This document shows positions 21,747-31,756 of a DNA stretch of 64,000 nt, piece after piece. The number at the start of each line of letters is the position of its first letter. Within the stretch, counting starts at the first letter, position 1. A model generated the notes under the pieces. That model was given only the letters and a program-made list of their open reading frames with translations, did no database searches and was not told the origin of the DNA. The translations under genes were made by a program, and so were the position numbers. The DNA is from Citrus sinensis (taxonomy: Eukaryota > Streptophyta > Magnoliopsida > Sapindales > Rutaceae), in NCBI RefSeq assembly GCF_022201045.2, contig NC_068562.1, forward strand, positions 27,114,501 to 27,178,500. Direction: 5' to 3'.

Positions 21747-24362
21747 CTGCAATTTTACAGGTTATTAATATGTACAAGATCAGGAGAGATCAGAAGCATC
21801 AGAATTTCAAAAAAGTGCTAAACACAATGCAAATTTCTAGATAATCTAGTAAATATCTAGCTAGCTTATAACAACTATGAAGTAGAGGATAGAATCAAAT
21901 TTACTACTCCAACTAACTAATTAAGAAGTCAAAATAAGTCAAATGATGCATATATATATATATATAGATGAAGTAGTAGCCTATAGCCAAGTGAGGAAGA
22001 CACATCAAAATTGACTTTGAAAGTTACCATTTGGATGACCAACGAAAGTAAAATATATCCAATTGTTATGCCAATTCATAGCTTTCTCACAACAACTCAT
22101 AATCATCTCACTTTTGTATATTTCAGTACAATATTTTCATCCTCATATTTGCGATTAAAATTTTTTTTACACTTGCTAAAATACTTCAACCATAAGGCAA
22201 GAATGTTACAATCATGCAGCAAAAGAGTAGTTGTCTATAAATTCATTAATTTTATTTCAATTAATGATTGATATCCAAAAAAATTCAGCCAACTAATCCA
22301 TCCTAAATGAGAAGACATGCTCATTAAGTGGTGTATAATTTTTCACCATTTCTAAAATAATTTATTGTATTTTTTTTTAAATGGACATGATGAGTGATAC
22401 CTTATTAGGAAAAATATCTTGGGATAAATTTTGAAATATGCAGGGTTGCTCACATTAATTTACATAAGATAAAGAAATCCTTGAATGCTTTCTCAATTTT
22501 ACTTTCCACGCTATTAAAAAAAATGATAACATGCTAATTATTTAAAACTTTTGCACAGTTTGTGTTTCTCAAAGTTTTATTTCAAGAACATTTCTATTTG
22601 AAGATTTTGTTTGAAAAAATTATAAAAAATAACCCCCATAATATTGTTGTTTTCCTACGATCATAAGGTTTTGAAAAGCAATCCACATATAATTGTCAAA
22701 AGTTCACAATATTTCAGTAGTTTCAATAATGAATCAAGCAGAAAACCGGTTAAAAATAGTTCAGAATCCATTTAATAATGTGTGAATTTCCTAAATATTA
22801 CAGATTTTAGGTTTTGATGAGAAAATTATGTAAATTTTTAAAAACACTACAAGTTGGTTTCATATGTGAAGGGGTTAGAAACGTGTTTAGCAAGGTTAAC
22901 AGTTTTTTTTTTTAATTTTTATGTTTGCGCCCACATTGTTTTGTATAGTTTTGTAATAAGAGAAATCTTTAAACAATTCATTAAAGAGACTAATCTTTAA
23001 ACAATTCATTAATAAGAGAAATTTTTAGGACTAGCATGTGAATGAGACTAATCTACTTAACGTCGCGGTACCATTTAGAGAGAGACAGAGAAAATGCATC
23101 TCAATTCAAAACGACCCAGAACTCCCTTTGTTTTGATTGTTGAATTTTTGCGGGATTCAATATATTTACACCCAATCTAGAAGCAATATAAATCATTAAT
23201 GAATAAATATAAAAAATTGTTACAATAAAAAATAAATGAAAATATAATTCATTCAATTTGCTCTCAATATTTTTCTTTCTTCCAAGTTTATTAAAGTTGT
23301 TTTTTTTTTAATTCTATATTGATGAAGTGGATATTGATAATCATTGACTATTTTTACGGTTTTTTAATATAAAGCCGTTCATACGTTAAAGCTTAAGATT
23401 ATTGATTTCCAAATTAGATCTGTTCGTTAAAGCTATTTCAGATTAAGTTGTAATTTATAATATTCGTGAAAAGAATGCTTCTTCATCTGGAATAAAAAAT
23501 TTGACATATGCAGTACTACTCAATATTAAGATTTTTACAGGTTAATTAAACATTTTCATATTAGTTAGTAATTGAAAAAATCATTTGATCAAGATCCTCA
23601 CAGAATTTGATCTTCTTCTAAATAAATTCTATTAATATGATTGGTTGTTAATAAATTAAAAAATAAAAACAGTTAAATACTAATTATAGGCTAATACTAA
23701 AACACATATAACACAATATTTATAAAAAATCAGGAGAGTTGATTTCAAGGGAGGATCATCACCCATCACCCAATTAGTCGACATTTGATATATATCAAAT
23801 CATGTATCAAACTTTAAAGGGGTTTTCAATCTTTAATATCGTTAAAGATTTTGGATCTTCAAGTTAACAAACATGCAACTTATCTTTATCAAATCGGACA
23901 AAAAATAATAATAAAAACGAACCCCCCCAAAAAAAAGTTAAAGAAGCATGGTAAAAATTGATCTTCTTCACATAGTAAAAAATAATAATAATTGGATATT
24001 CTTCACCTAAAAATTGATCCTTAAAATATTGATGCTTGTATTACTAATGAAATAAAATTCTTTCCTTTTAGTAAAAAAAAAAAGAACAACAAAATAAAAA
24101 GGTAAGATTGAGCCAAAGAAAGAGTGAAATTAAAGTAACTTGTTGGGCAAAGAGAAAATGTACCTATATATTATAGTTAATCTAGACAGCAGTTTGCTTT
24201 TACAGGAAAGATGGAGCAAATGAGAGGCGTAAACTGCACAGAAAGAGAGAGATTGTTGTAAAAAAATAACATAAAATAATTAAAAATACACAAATTACAA
24301 GAAGAAAAACAATTTGAAATAGATCTGTATAAACTTTAAGGAAGAAAAGCTTCAAAGATTAC
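21747..24362 (-). other. Probable 5' UTR intron of the NLR-like gene
   Basis: On the minus strand a donor-like CTTCAG|GTAATC at 24363/24362 and the acceptor TTGCAG|TAGCAATGG at 21747/21746 would remove 2.6 kb and bring a short leader next to the ATG. The intron is AT-rich, has a TA repeat near 21953-21966, and contains no supported gene. This is inferred from splice signals only. Confidence 0.45.
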
Positions 24363-24440
24363 CTGAAGCAAGAGGGACTTGCGAGATATCGATCGATGAA
24401 AATCAGCAGCAGCATAGAAGGAGAAGAGCAGAGATAGAAT
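24363..24440 (-). other. Probable non-coding first exon of the NLR-like gene
   Basis: About 78 bases with balanced composition, pyrimidine-rich at its start, ending at a good GT donor and lying just downstream (minus strand) of a TA repeat that could serve as TATA box. It has no ATG in a long frame. Inferred. Confidence 0.42.
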
Positions 24441-24464
24441 AGAAGTACCCTAAGGTCATACAAC

Positions 24465-24490
24465 TATATATATATATATATATATATATA
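24465..24490. promoter_or_regulatory. TA microsatellite, likely TATA region of the NLR-like gene
   Basis: A (TA)n run of about 26 bases lies 25-50 bases upstream of the inferred first exon on the minus strand. A second TA run continues at 25092-25118, on the far side of the MITE, so the MITE inserted into one longer TA repeat. Confidence 0.4.
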
Positions 24491-25091
24491 GGGAAAAGGA
24501 CAAACACACCCCAGACAAAGGGACAAAAATCCCTAACATTTTGAAAAAGACATTTACACCCTCATTCACTAACGGAAACAGTAAATTTTAAAGGAAATTA
24601 CCGCTATACCCTTCTAACATATAAAAAAAATATAAGTTTAACTTGTGGTATTAATACCATAAAATTTTATTTAAATTTTAAACTTGTATATTTAATCATT
24701 CTCCACATGTTATCATTTAAACTTGTATATTTATAACTAATTTTTTATGTAATTTATTATGGTATTAATTGAAATACAAGTTAACATTAATAACCAATTT
24801 TATTTATTTTTATTCTTGAGTAATGAATTAAATTTATTTGACTTGAAGAGGGAATTTGATAAAAATTTAAATAGAGGAATTGGGTAATGAGGGTATATTT
24901 ATAATTTTTTAATAATATATGGACAAATTGGATAATCAACAATTTTTTTATATGCTAGAAGGGTATAACGGTAATTTCTATTAAAAGTTATCGTTTCCGT
25001 TAGTGAATGGGGGTGTAAATGTCTTTTTTGAAACGTTAGAGAGATTTTTGTCCCTTTATCTAAACGTTAGGGGTGTGTTTGTCCTTTCCCC
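24491..25091. mobile_element. Foldback MITE, complete (copy 2)
   Basis: 601 bp with terminal inverted repeats: left GGGAAAAGGACAAACACACC, right end complementary to GGGGAAAGGACAAACACACC. Similarity between the arms continues inward for more than 100 bases (CTAACGGAAAC... near 24570 against GTTTCCGTTAG near 24992). It is flanked on both sides by TA repeats, so a 2-bp TA and a 9-bp target duplication cannot be told apart. No coding capacity. Same family as 1958-2470. Confidence 0.88.
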
Positions 25092-25118
<27 letters not shown>

Positions 25119-25123
<5 letters not shown>

Positions 25124-25500
25124 TAAATATTCCCCCTCTCTTGCAAATTGAAAGTTGGATGTAAATTAGTGAATGTCATGCAAGTGGGGTCTTAGTTGTA
25201 AATGCACGCTTGCCGCACAGATACATCGAATTTTCAATTGAGCCGTTGTAAAAGTTCACTTTTGTTTAGGGATGGTAAATTGTTGGGTCCGGTCGGAATT
25301 TTTTCTATCAAGGAAAGTATAAGGACCGGGCTGGATTTAAGCTTTCACATATTTTTTAATTATTTTTTAAAATTATTATAAACTTATAATACGTTAATTA
25401 TTAATAAGTTAATAAAATTAATAATAAATAAAGAAAAGAAAAAAGGACACCTATACTCCTAAGGTTTAATGCATAATCATCCACAAAAACACACTTACAT
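25119..25500. other. Intergenic, nothing recognised
   Basis: AT-rich spacer between the MITE and a LINE remnant. No feature supported. Confidence 0.55.
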
Positions 25501-26060
25501 GATGAGGGCCTTTCCATTTCCGAACACAATTCCATACAGCATCCTCACTATTAAAGATTCGGTTGCTTAGAGAACAATAGGCAAATTTTGCTGCAAATTT
25601 ACCCAAATTCAAGTGGCCCAAAAGATTTGATCATCCCCACTAATCACACTAGGAGGCTTTATGGCAGCAATAAGGAGGAGCAGATTATTAGGAAGAAAAT
25701 GCTCAAAAGAATGCCATTCCCATGTACCATCTGGTGTAACAAGCTCAGCCACATACTTGAGACTATATCTCAATAAAAACAGGTTGAATAGAGTGATTCC
25801 CCAAGAAAATATTGTCGTCAGCCCAAAAATCCTTCCAAAAGCAAACTTGCTTCCCGTTGCCTATTGCCCAGAGAATACCATCCAGAACATGCTTCCAGAT
25901 ATTGCCAATGGCTTTCCACAAGTAAGAGCCGGTCCTAATGTTCAAAGTAGGCTGTAAATTTGTCGTGTTCAAACCATACTTAGTCGACAGGACTTGGACC
26001 CAGAGGCTTTGAGGCGACACCGCCATGCTCCAGCCAATGTTCATTAGAAGAGCCTCGTTC
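25500..26060 (-). mobile_element. LINE (non-LTR retrotransposon) fragment
   Basis: The minus strand encodes a stretch typical of the region after the reverse transcriptase in plant L1-like elements: WSMAVSPQSLWVQVLSTKYG, then GSYLWKAIGNIWKHVLDG, GNGKQVCFWKDFW and, after a stop, TWEWHSFEHFLP. The RT core and endonuclease are missing and stops interrupt the frame, so this is a dead 5'- and 3'-truncated piece. A related copy lies on the plus strand at 42515-43870. It sits between the two NLR-like genes. Confidence 0.83.
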
Positions 26061-26458
26061 ATGAGGGTGAGATTCATTAAATATTGTAACGACGAATGGA
26101 TCTTCATAAGAAGAGCTTCGTTTATGACCGAATTTTCAATCACTCTTTTGATTGCTCATTAAATGGTCAAAGAGAGACATAAAAGCTTTACGTTAGAAGT
26201 TTTCAATTTCGCTTTACCTTGAAATTCAAGTTCACTTTTTGACAACATAATCTGGTGCATCAAAGCAATGATAATAAAAGTGTTATTATTATCAAAGATT
26301 CAAAATGACAAGAAATGCTGTTACTAAGGGAAAAAAAACGCGAAATCTAGTGAAGTACAACCTGAGAAATACTCATCAAATTGAAAACATTAGCTCAAGA
26401 AAATCACAAAGCTTTAACAGCTGAAATACAAAAGAGAAGCATAACAATAAAGAAATGA
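26060..26458. other. Spacer and 3' flank of the RPP13-like gene
   Basis: A short imperfect direct repeat (AGAAGAGCCTCGTTCATGA at about 26047 and AGAAGAGCTTCGTTTATGA at about 26110) lies here. Otherwise nothing is recognised. Confidence 0.5.
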
Positions 26459-28606
26459 TTAAATGATGCTCGAATTTTTTGATCCTTCAGGTGAAGACTC
26501 TTTGATCCACACTCCATTAGCATCACATGGAAAGAAAGAGATCATAGGACAATTGAACTTCTCTAAATACTCCAAATCTGGAAACAGTGCCTGCAATTCT
26601 CTCCAGTTTACATTCAACTCATTCAAGTACCTCAAACGTAAAACCTTAACCGTAGAGTACTTTTTGTGAGTGTCGCCCTGCAGGCTTCTGAGTTGTCCTC
26701 CTCTGATATACAGTTTCCGTAGATTCAGACCAGAAAGCCAATTGGGTAGGGATTCTAGAGGAAAACAATGTAGATCGAGTTTCTCTAGCAGTCTGTCCTT
26801 TTGCCCGAAAGTGCCGTCTAAGCCACCTTTCCCTTGTGTCTCTGCCTCATCTTCCTGTTTTTTATTATGTTCATTATTTCCCTCTTGATTTCTGCACTTT
26901 GAATATCCCGCTCCCCATGCTATTTTCAGCTTTAGAAGGTTTTTGAATTTTTCGAGACTCTCCGATAATTTTTCTATTGGGATGGCGTTATTATTTACGT
27001 AGATGCTCAGCTTCCTGAGCTCTTTTAATGAATTTCCCAGGTCTTCAAGAGTACAGATCTTATCATTAGGTTTGGCGTCGGTGACAAGAAATCCCTTGAG
27101 AACTTGGAGTTCAGACAGCGACGACAACTCCTTGGGCATGTATTCTATCAAGTAGCACTCAGATATATCCAAGTAGGTCAGCTTCTTGAGTGAGTCCAAA
27201 CCTTTAGGAAGTTTTGTTAGATAGTAACAGCATCTGAGATCCAAGACCCTCAAGTTGGAGAGGTTTGCAATTGAACTAGGAATCTCCCGAATTCCATAGA
27301 CTCCTTGAAGGCTAAGAAGCCGTAAAGCACTCATATTCTTCAACTCCTTTAGGAACTTGCTGCCTTGTACTTCAACAAAATGTTTTGCTGAATTCTTCCA
27401 TCTTCCTAGATGGAGAACTTTGACTTTTTTCAAATTTGAAAACCACTTGGATTGGAAATCAGGAAACTGCTCGCTGACATTGACCAGTGCTAGCAGTTTC
27501 TCGTAATCCCTACAAGCAGTACCACTCACTGTCAACAGCTGTGTGGATCCCTTCTCTAAACCTTCCAAACGTGCCCACTTACACCATAGATCCTCCGGCT
27601 TTCGACTGTTGATAACCGCAAGACGGGCAAGTGGATCCATCTTGAATCTGTTGTTCACATCCTTCCTGCGTTTCTTCCTCACAGGAACAATAAATCCCTC
27701 ACGCTCCAATTCCTTAAGAATGTCATCTATATTTTTCTCCTGTGTGTCGTCCTCCACTGCTTTGTTTTTCTCTTCTCTGTTCTCCTCTGCTCTGTTCTTG
27801 TCCTCTGTAATCAACCAATTCTCTACCAGTCTCTTCCTTACTACTGCATTGTTAGGGAACACAGTAAAGCACCACAAGCAGAACTTCGATTCATTCTTGA
27901 GATTCCTAAACTTGTTCCGAAAATTGATGATCATCTCCATAAATTCGTCAAACCCAAACTTTTCCCGAAAATTGATGAACATCTCCATTAATTCGACAAT
28001 CTCGGATTGCTTAAGCCCGTCGGACTCTGTGGAAGAATATTTGTTTACTAACGGAACCTTATCCTCGAAATTCCTTACTTCCTCCCTGCTTTCATCAAGA
28101 CATTGTTCGGACTGGATGGAGCCACTGGAGAGTTTTTCCAGGATGCCTTCAAATCTGCGTATGTGATCTTTTATTAGTTCACCCAGCTTTTCACGATTTT
28201 CGGTGGAATCTTTTTTAATCTTATCCAGATATTTTTTGACTAAATTATCCTTCTGCTTGAGATCATTGTTGCTCTTGCTGTTGGTCGCCGCGTTCACCTC
28301 CCTTTTGCTCTTGGATTTCTCTTCTTTTTCCTCCTTGCTGCTGCTCTTTTTTTTTCCAGTTGTAATTTCAGAGGGTAATCGTCGGTAAAGTTTTCCAAGT
28401 AGTGGTTGGTGACGGTTACGTCCATCTTTCTTCTTGCTGTCTCCTTTGTTGTCGCTGCTGTCGCTGCCACTCTTTTGAGAGTTGATGTAGTCTTGAATTG
28501 AAGAAATGGAGAGATCGGCATGAAAATCGGTAATAGTTTTAATGAGTAGCTGAATTTTAGAACTATTGCTATCAGTTGGCTGTGGAGAGGGGCTAGGTGA
28601 AGCCAT
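26459..28606 (-). CDS. NLR-like protein without NB core (RPP13-like protein 4 type)
   Basis: Single exon, 715 residues from MASPSPSP; an upstream in-frame Met would add ten residues but has no better support. Residues 50-120 are rich in Lys, Ser and Glu and of low complexity. Residues 121-160 are helical and charged. FCLWCFTVFPNNAVVRKRLVENWL (about 242-265; shown in part: FCLWCFTVFPNNAVV) matches the winged-helix part of CC-NLR proteins, and LEREGFI (about 300) follows as usual. LRRs run from about 395 to 700, including IPSSIANLSNLRVLDLR. There is no P-loop, kinase-2 or GLPL motif, so the ATPase core is absent. A 12-residue motif is duplicated (MEMFINFREKF and MEMIINFRNKF, about 207-233). It may be a decoy, helper or decayed paralogue. 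The reading frame is intact. Confidence 0.85.
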   Translation of the reverse strand: MASPSPSPQPTDSNSSKIQLLIKTITDFHADLSISSIQDYINSQKSGSDSSDNKGDSKKKDGRNRHQPLLGKLYRRLPSEITTGKKKSSSKEEKEEKSKSKREVNAATNSKSNNDLKQKDNLVKKYLDKIKKDSTENREKLGELIKDHIRRFEGILEKLSSGSIQSEQCLDESREEVRNFEDKVPLVNKYSSTESDGLKQSEIVELMEMFINFREKFGFDEFMEMIINFRNKFRNLKNESKFCLWCFTVFPNNAVVRKRLVENWLITEDKNRAEENREEKNKAVEDDTQEKNIDDILKELEREGFIVPVRKKRRKDVNNRFKMDPLARLAVINSRKPEDLWCKWARLEGLEKGSTQLLTVSGTACRDYEKLLALVNVSEQFPDFQSKWFSNLKKVKVLHLGRWKNSAKHFVEVQGSKFLKELKNMSALRLLSLQGVYGIREIPSSIANLSNLRVLDLRCCYYLTKLPKGLDSLKKLTYLDISECYLIEYMPKELSSLSELQVLKGFLVTDAKPNDKICTLEDLGNSLKELRKLSIYVNNNAIPIEKLSESLEKFKNLLKLKIAWGAGYSKCRNQEGNNEHNKKQEDEAETQGKGGLDGTFGQKDRLLEKLDLHCFPLESLPNWLSGLNLRKLYIRGGQLRSLQGDTHKKYSTVKVLRLRYLNELNVNWRELQALFPDLEYLEKFNCPMISFFPCDANGVWIKESSPEGSKNSSII

Positions 28607-28699
28607 GATTAAGCAGATTACTCGCAAGGACGGCAACGGAACACACTATAACGATAAAAACTTCTTAGTCAATTCTTGTCATTTTTTTTTTAAAAAAAA

Positions 28700-28708
28700 T
28701 TATATATA
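28700..28708 (-). promoter_or_regulatory. TATA-like element of the RPP13-like gene
   Basis: TATATATA (either strand) about 95 bases upstream of the ATG on the minus strand, next to an A/T run. Position fits a core promoter; composition makes chance likely. Confidence 0.35.
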
Positions 28709-28709
28709 C

Positions 28710-29168
28710 TGATATTACAATGAGAATATTAATGATGCTATAGGTCAGACACAATTATTAGAATTAGTTAATATATTTTAATTGTTAGGGTCCAGATTTT
28801 TTACCTGAATATTTATTTATAGTAGTTGAGACAGCTACTGATATTTATAAATCAAATAATTATTAAAATTAATGTAAACTTATGAGTATCTGATATTTGT
28901 TTTACTCACATTTTATAAGAAAAAAAAATTATTTTCACTCAATTGACAGAGAAAATTAAGTCTTCATATTGTAATTTTAAGACTCGAACCTTACTCTCAC
29001 ATTCACTTGACTAAATTACTGTTTAAAATAAACAAAAATAAAAGCAGTGGCAAATAAAGCTTAAATAAGAATAAAACTTTCCAATGCTAATATTTGTATC
29101 TTAATTTATTTGAAAAATGTTATTTGCACTCGAAGTTGTACATAAGATTGCACAAAATAAATAGAATG
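28710..29168. other. Intergenic, nothing recognised
   Basis: AT-rich 5' flank of the RPP13-like gene. No feature supported apart from the 9-bp target copy AATAGAATG at 29160-29168. Confidence 0.55.
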
Positions 29169-30071
29169 GAGTGAGGCTATCGGCACCCCTCCGATATCAT
29201 TTTCAAACCCCTTTTCTGTTTATTTCCTCCTCAATTCCTAAAATAGCCTTTATCTGTCATTTTTCCGCAAACAATTTCAACCTCCTTTCAGTTATTACTC
29301 TTCAACCACTCCCACTTCAAGTTTCTTCTTTTTGTAGGAAAGGCTGTTGATAACAACCCAATACTCTTCAGTTTATGACATTCAATTTCAAAATAAATAT
29401 GTATAAAATACACACAAGGTTTAGTTATCTCCTAGCATTAACCACTCGGCTCAGCTCGAGTGGCCAGGGCTGCTGCCCTCCAACTTGGAGGGCAGCAGTT
29501 CGAACCCCCACAAAAGCATTGTGGGGGTATTTCCTTCCTCAATTAATTTGAGTGAAGGTAGTCTTCTCCCTTACCCATGAGTGAGGAGTAGACATCCCTC
29601 GAATATTTGTGAGGGTTAAAATCTGGGCAGAGCTCCATTAGCAATGATGTAAGTTGGTCCCAGTAATAGTCTGATTTGTAAATATCAGTTATAGTCTCAT
29701 GTATATGAGTTGTAATATGAGCAATAGTCTCATGTAATCAAAAAAAAAAAAAGTTATCTCCTAGCATTCTAATAGAGTTAGTAATTTATGAAAATTTTAT
29801 AAAATTATCTTTCCTACAAAAATAAATTGTTAAGTGAAACAAATACTTTATATCAAATTCTTACTCTTTTACAATTGACTTTTTTTTCGAAAAAAAAAAT
29901 TGTAACTTTTAAGAGCTTTAGTGGAGAAAGAGTCAGTGAGAAAAATCATATATGGATTTAATAAGATAAGATTTTACAACTAATACAATTCAAGATATAA
30001 GGGATAAAATTGTAAATGTATAACAAGACGGGTTTTATAAGAAAAATACAGGGGTGCCAATAGTGCCACTC
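29169..30071. mobile_element. Non-autonomous Mutator-type element with 9-bp target duplication
   Basis: Termini are inverted repeats: left GAGTGAGGCTATCGGCACCC, right end complementary to GAGTGGCACTATTGGCACCC, similar over about 35 bases. The host sequence AATAGAATG is repeated exactly at 29160-29168 and 30072-30080. A 9-bp duplication is the mark of Mutator-superfamily insertion. Without the SINE nested inside it the element is about 575 bp and codes for nothing. Confidence 0.87.
29440..29751 (+). mobile_element. tRNA-derived SINE nested in the Mutator-type MITE
   Basis: The head contains an A-box-like GGCTCAGCTCGAGTGG and a B-box-like AGTTCGAACCC, followed by a body and an A-run ending at 29751. 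The 17-base direct repeat AGTTATCTCCTAGCATT flanks it at 29423-29439 and 29752-29768. Same family as the minus-strand element at 4130-4435 (shared phrases such as GTGAAGGTA and TCCCTC.AATATTTG). The perfect long target copy suggests a fairly recent insertion. The tRNA-like head is not a tRNA gene. Confidence 0.93.
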
Positions 30072-30080
30072 AATAGAATG

Positions 30081-31756
30081 TCATCTTATTTTTCTCCTTT
30101 AATAAACCTCTCACAATTGGGAAAAAAAAGAAAAAACCTAATACTATCAACAATTTCTCTCTTTTAATATAGACGACCATGTAATAGTAAAGAAACTCAT
30201 ATTTCAACTTTGTTATGAATACCGAAGCAGCAGAGCTATATGATTTCAACCGCACTGGAGAAATAATCCATAAATAAATATCATAAAAATCTTTAATAAA
30301 AATTATAAAATTCATATTAAATTAACAAATAGTACAGCGATCAGGATCCTTATCCGAGGTACAAATAACTTTAAAAATGATAATTCATAATCACAACCCA
30401 CAATTGTTATTCTAATGTGTGTCTAGTACTTTTAAATTAGAAAAATTATCATTCGTCCACCTTAAGTTTATTGTATTATATAAAAATGTCATCTACAAAA
30501 AATAGAATTACTTTTACAAAATAATTATTACTATAATTTGTATTTACCTTATTTTGTTATTTTTTAAAGGTAATTATGTCTTTTTAGTGGATGATTGATA
30601 CAAACTGGAAGCTTAAGTTAGAAAATTGAACAAATTAAAAACTTTTGTAATTTTTTTATAACAATATAAATTTAACAAGGATGATTAATAATTTTTCTTT
30701 AAATTATGATAATTATTGTCTAATATTTAAAATTTTCTTTCCTTAAAAGTTACGACATCCACTCTGATGGAGGTATGCTAGTTCGGTGAAGTATTTTAGA
30801 AGTTACTTGTAGTTAAATGCTGATTTTTAAAATGTAGGATAGTTGTTAGCTGTTGATAATATGGGGTTGTGTTAAGCTACATTATATATAACTTATAAAA
30901 AACTCAAGAATAATCTCCCACTTATTTGACATATTATTATTTTTTTAGTATTCAATAACTATTTTTGGGTTGCTGTACGGTTGCCTGGTATATGAAGCCA
31001 AAAGTTGGGTAGGTAGTTGATCAATAAAGTTAAATACAAGAGTTAAATACTAAAAACCACCAACAATGTCGTACCTGCTAGCTACCTCAGAAGATAAGGA
31101 CAGTGAAAGAAATGAATGTGTGGTAATATTTTCTTCAATAAAGAATATAATAATGCTACATTTGCTTGGATATTTAGTTAAGATATTTATTATCAATGTG
31201 TTTCAAATCATTCAATATCATGTATATAATATTAATTAAATTTATTATTAATTATAATCTATTATTTTTACAATACACGCAATACAGCTTTTGTACCTTA
31301 CAGACCAGCTTAGCCTGATCCCCAAGGGTGCCATTTTCGTGCTTTGTTTCACTGCAGGGACACGTGGAGCGCATGGAGTGGGGGGTGTATGTTACAGTCT
31401 GTAGCATATACATCCCAATAGATGATACATACGGTATCCCATCATTGAATATCTCAACTAAACATCATTCCACATCATTTTGAATATCTCAACTAAACAT
31501 CATTCCACATCATTGAATATCTCGATTAAGGAACCTTTAAAATGAATAAGCATAGTATTACTTATAAAAAAAAATTGTGGATGACGTAAGAGATTGTTTG
31601 TACCCAACATTATTTTTTATTAAAAAAAAAAAGCCAAAACTTCTACAAAATAGAGAGGCGTTTTTATTACATTTATAAAAAAGAAAATAGTGAGTAAACA
31701 TAAAAACCAACAGTCTTGCGGACAACATAACGATCTCTAACAAGTCAATTCAGCTA
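30081..31756. other. Intergenic, minor tandem repeat
   Basis: No gene supported. A unit beginning GAATATCTCAACTAAACATC occurs three times at 31447, 31482 and 31515 (periods 35 and 33, the last one diverged). The last 200 bases are the 3' flank of the DUF594 gene. Confidence 0.6.

Noticed and set aside
24491..25091. Assigning the MITE to Tc1/mariner because of TA flanks
   Set aside because: Both flanks are long TA repeats, so a 9-bp duplication is equally compatible; left unclassified.
27543..28166. 207-residue plus-strand frame
   Set aside because: Antisense shadow of the RPP13-like gene; Ser/Leu-rich translation without domains.
29440..29515. A tRNA gene
   Set aside because: A and B box-like motifs are present, but the sequence does not fold into a full cloverleaf with anticodon arm by eye, and it heads a SINE with A-tail and target duplication.
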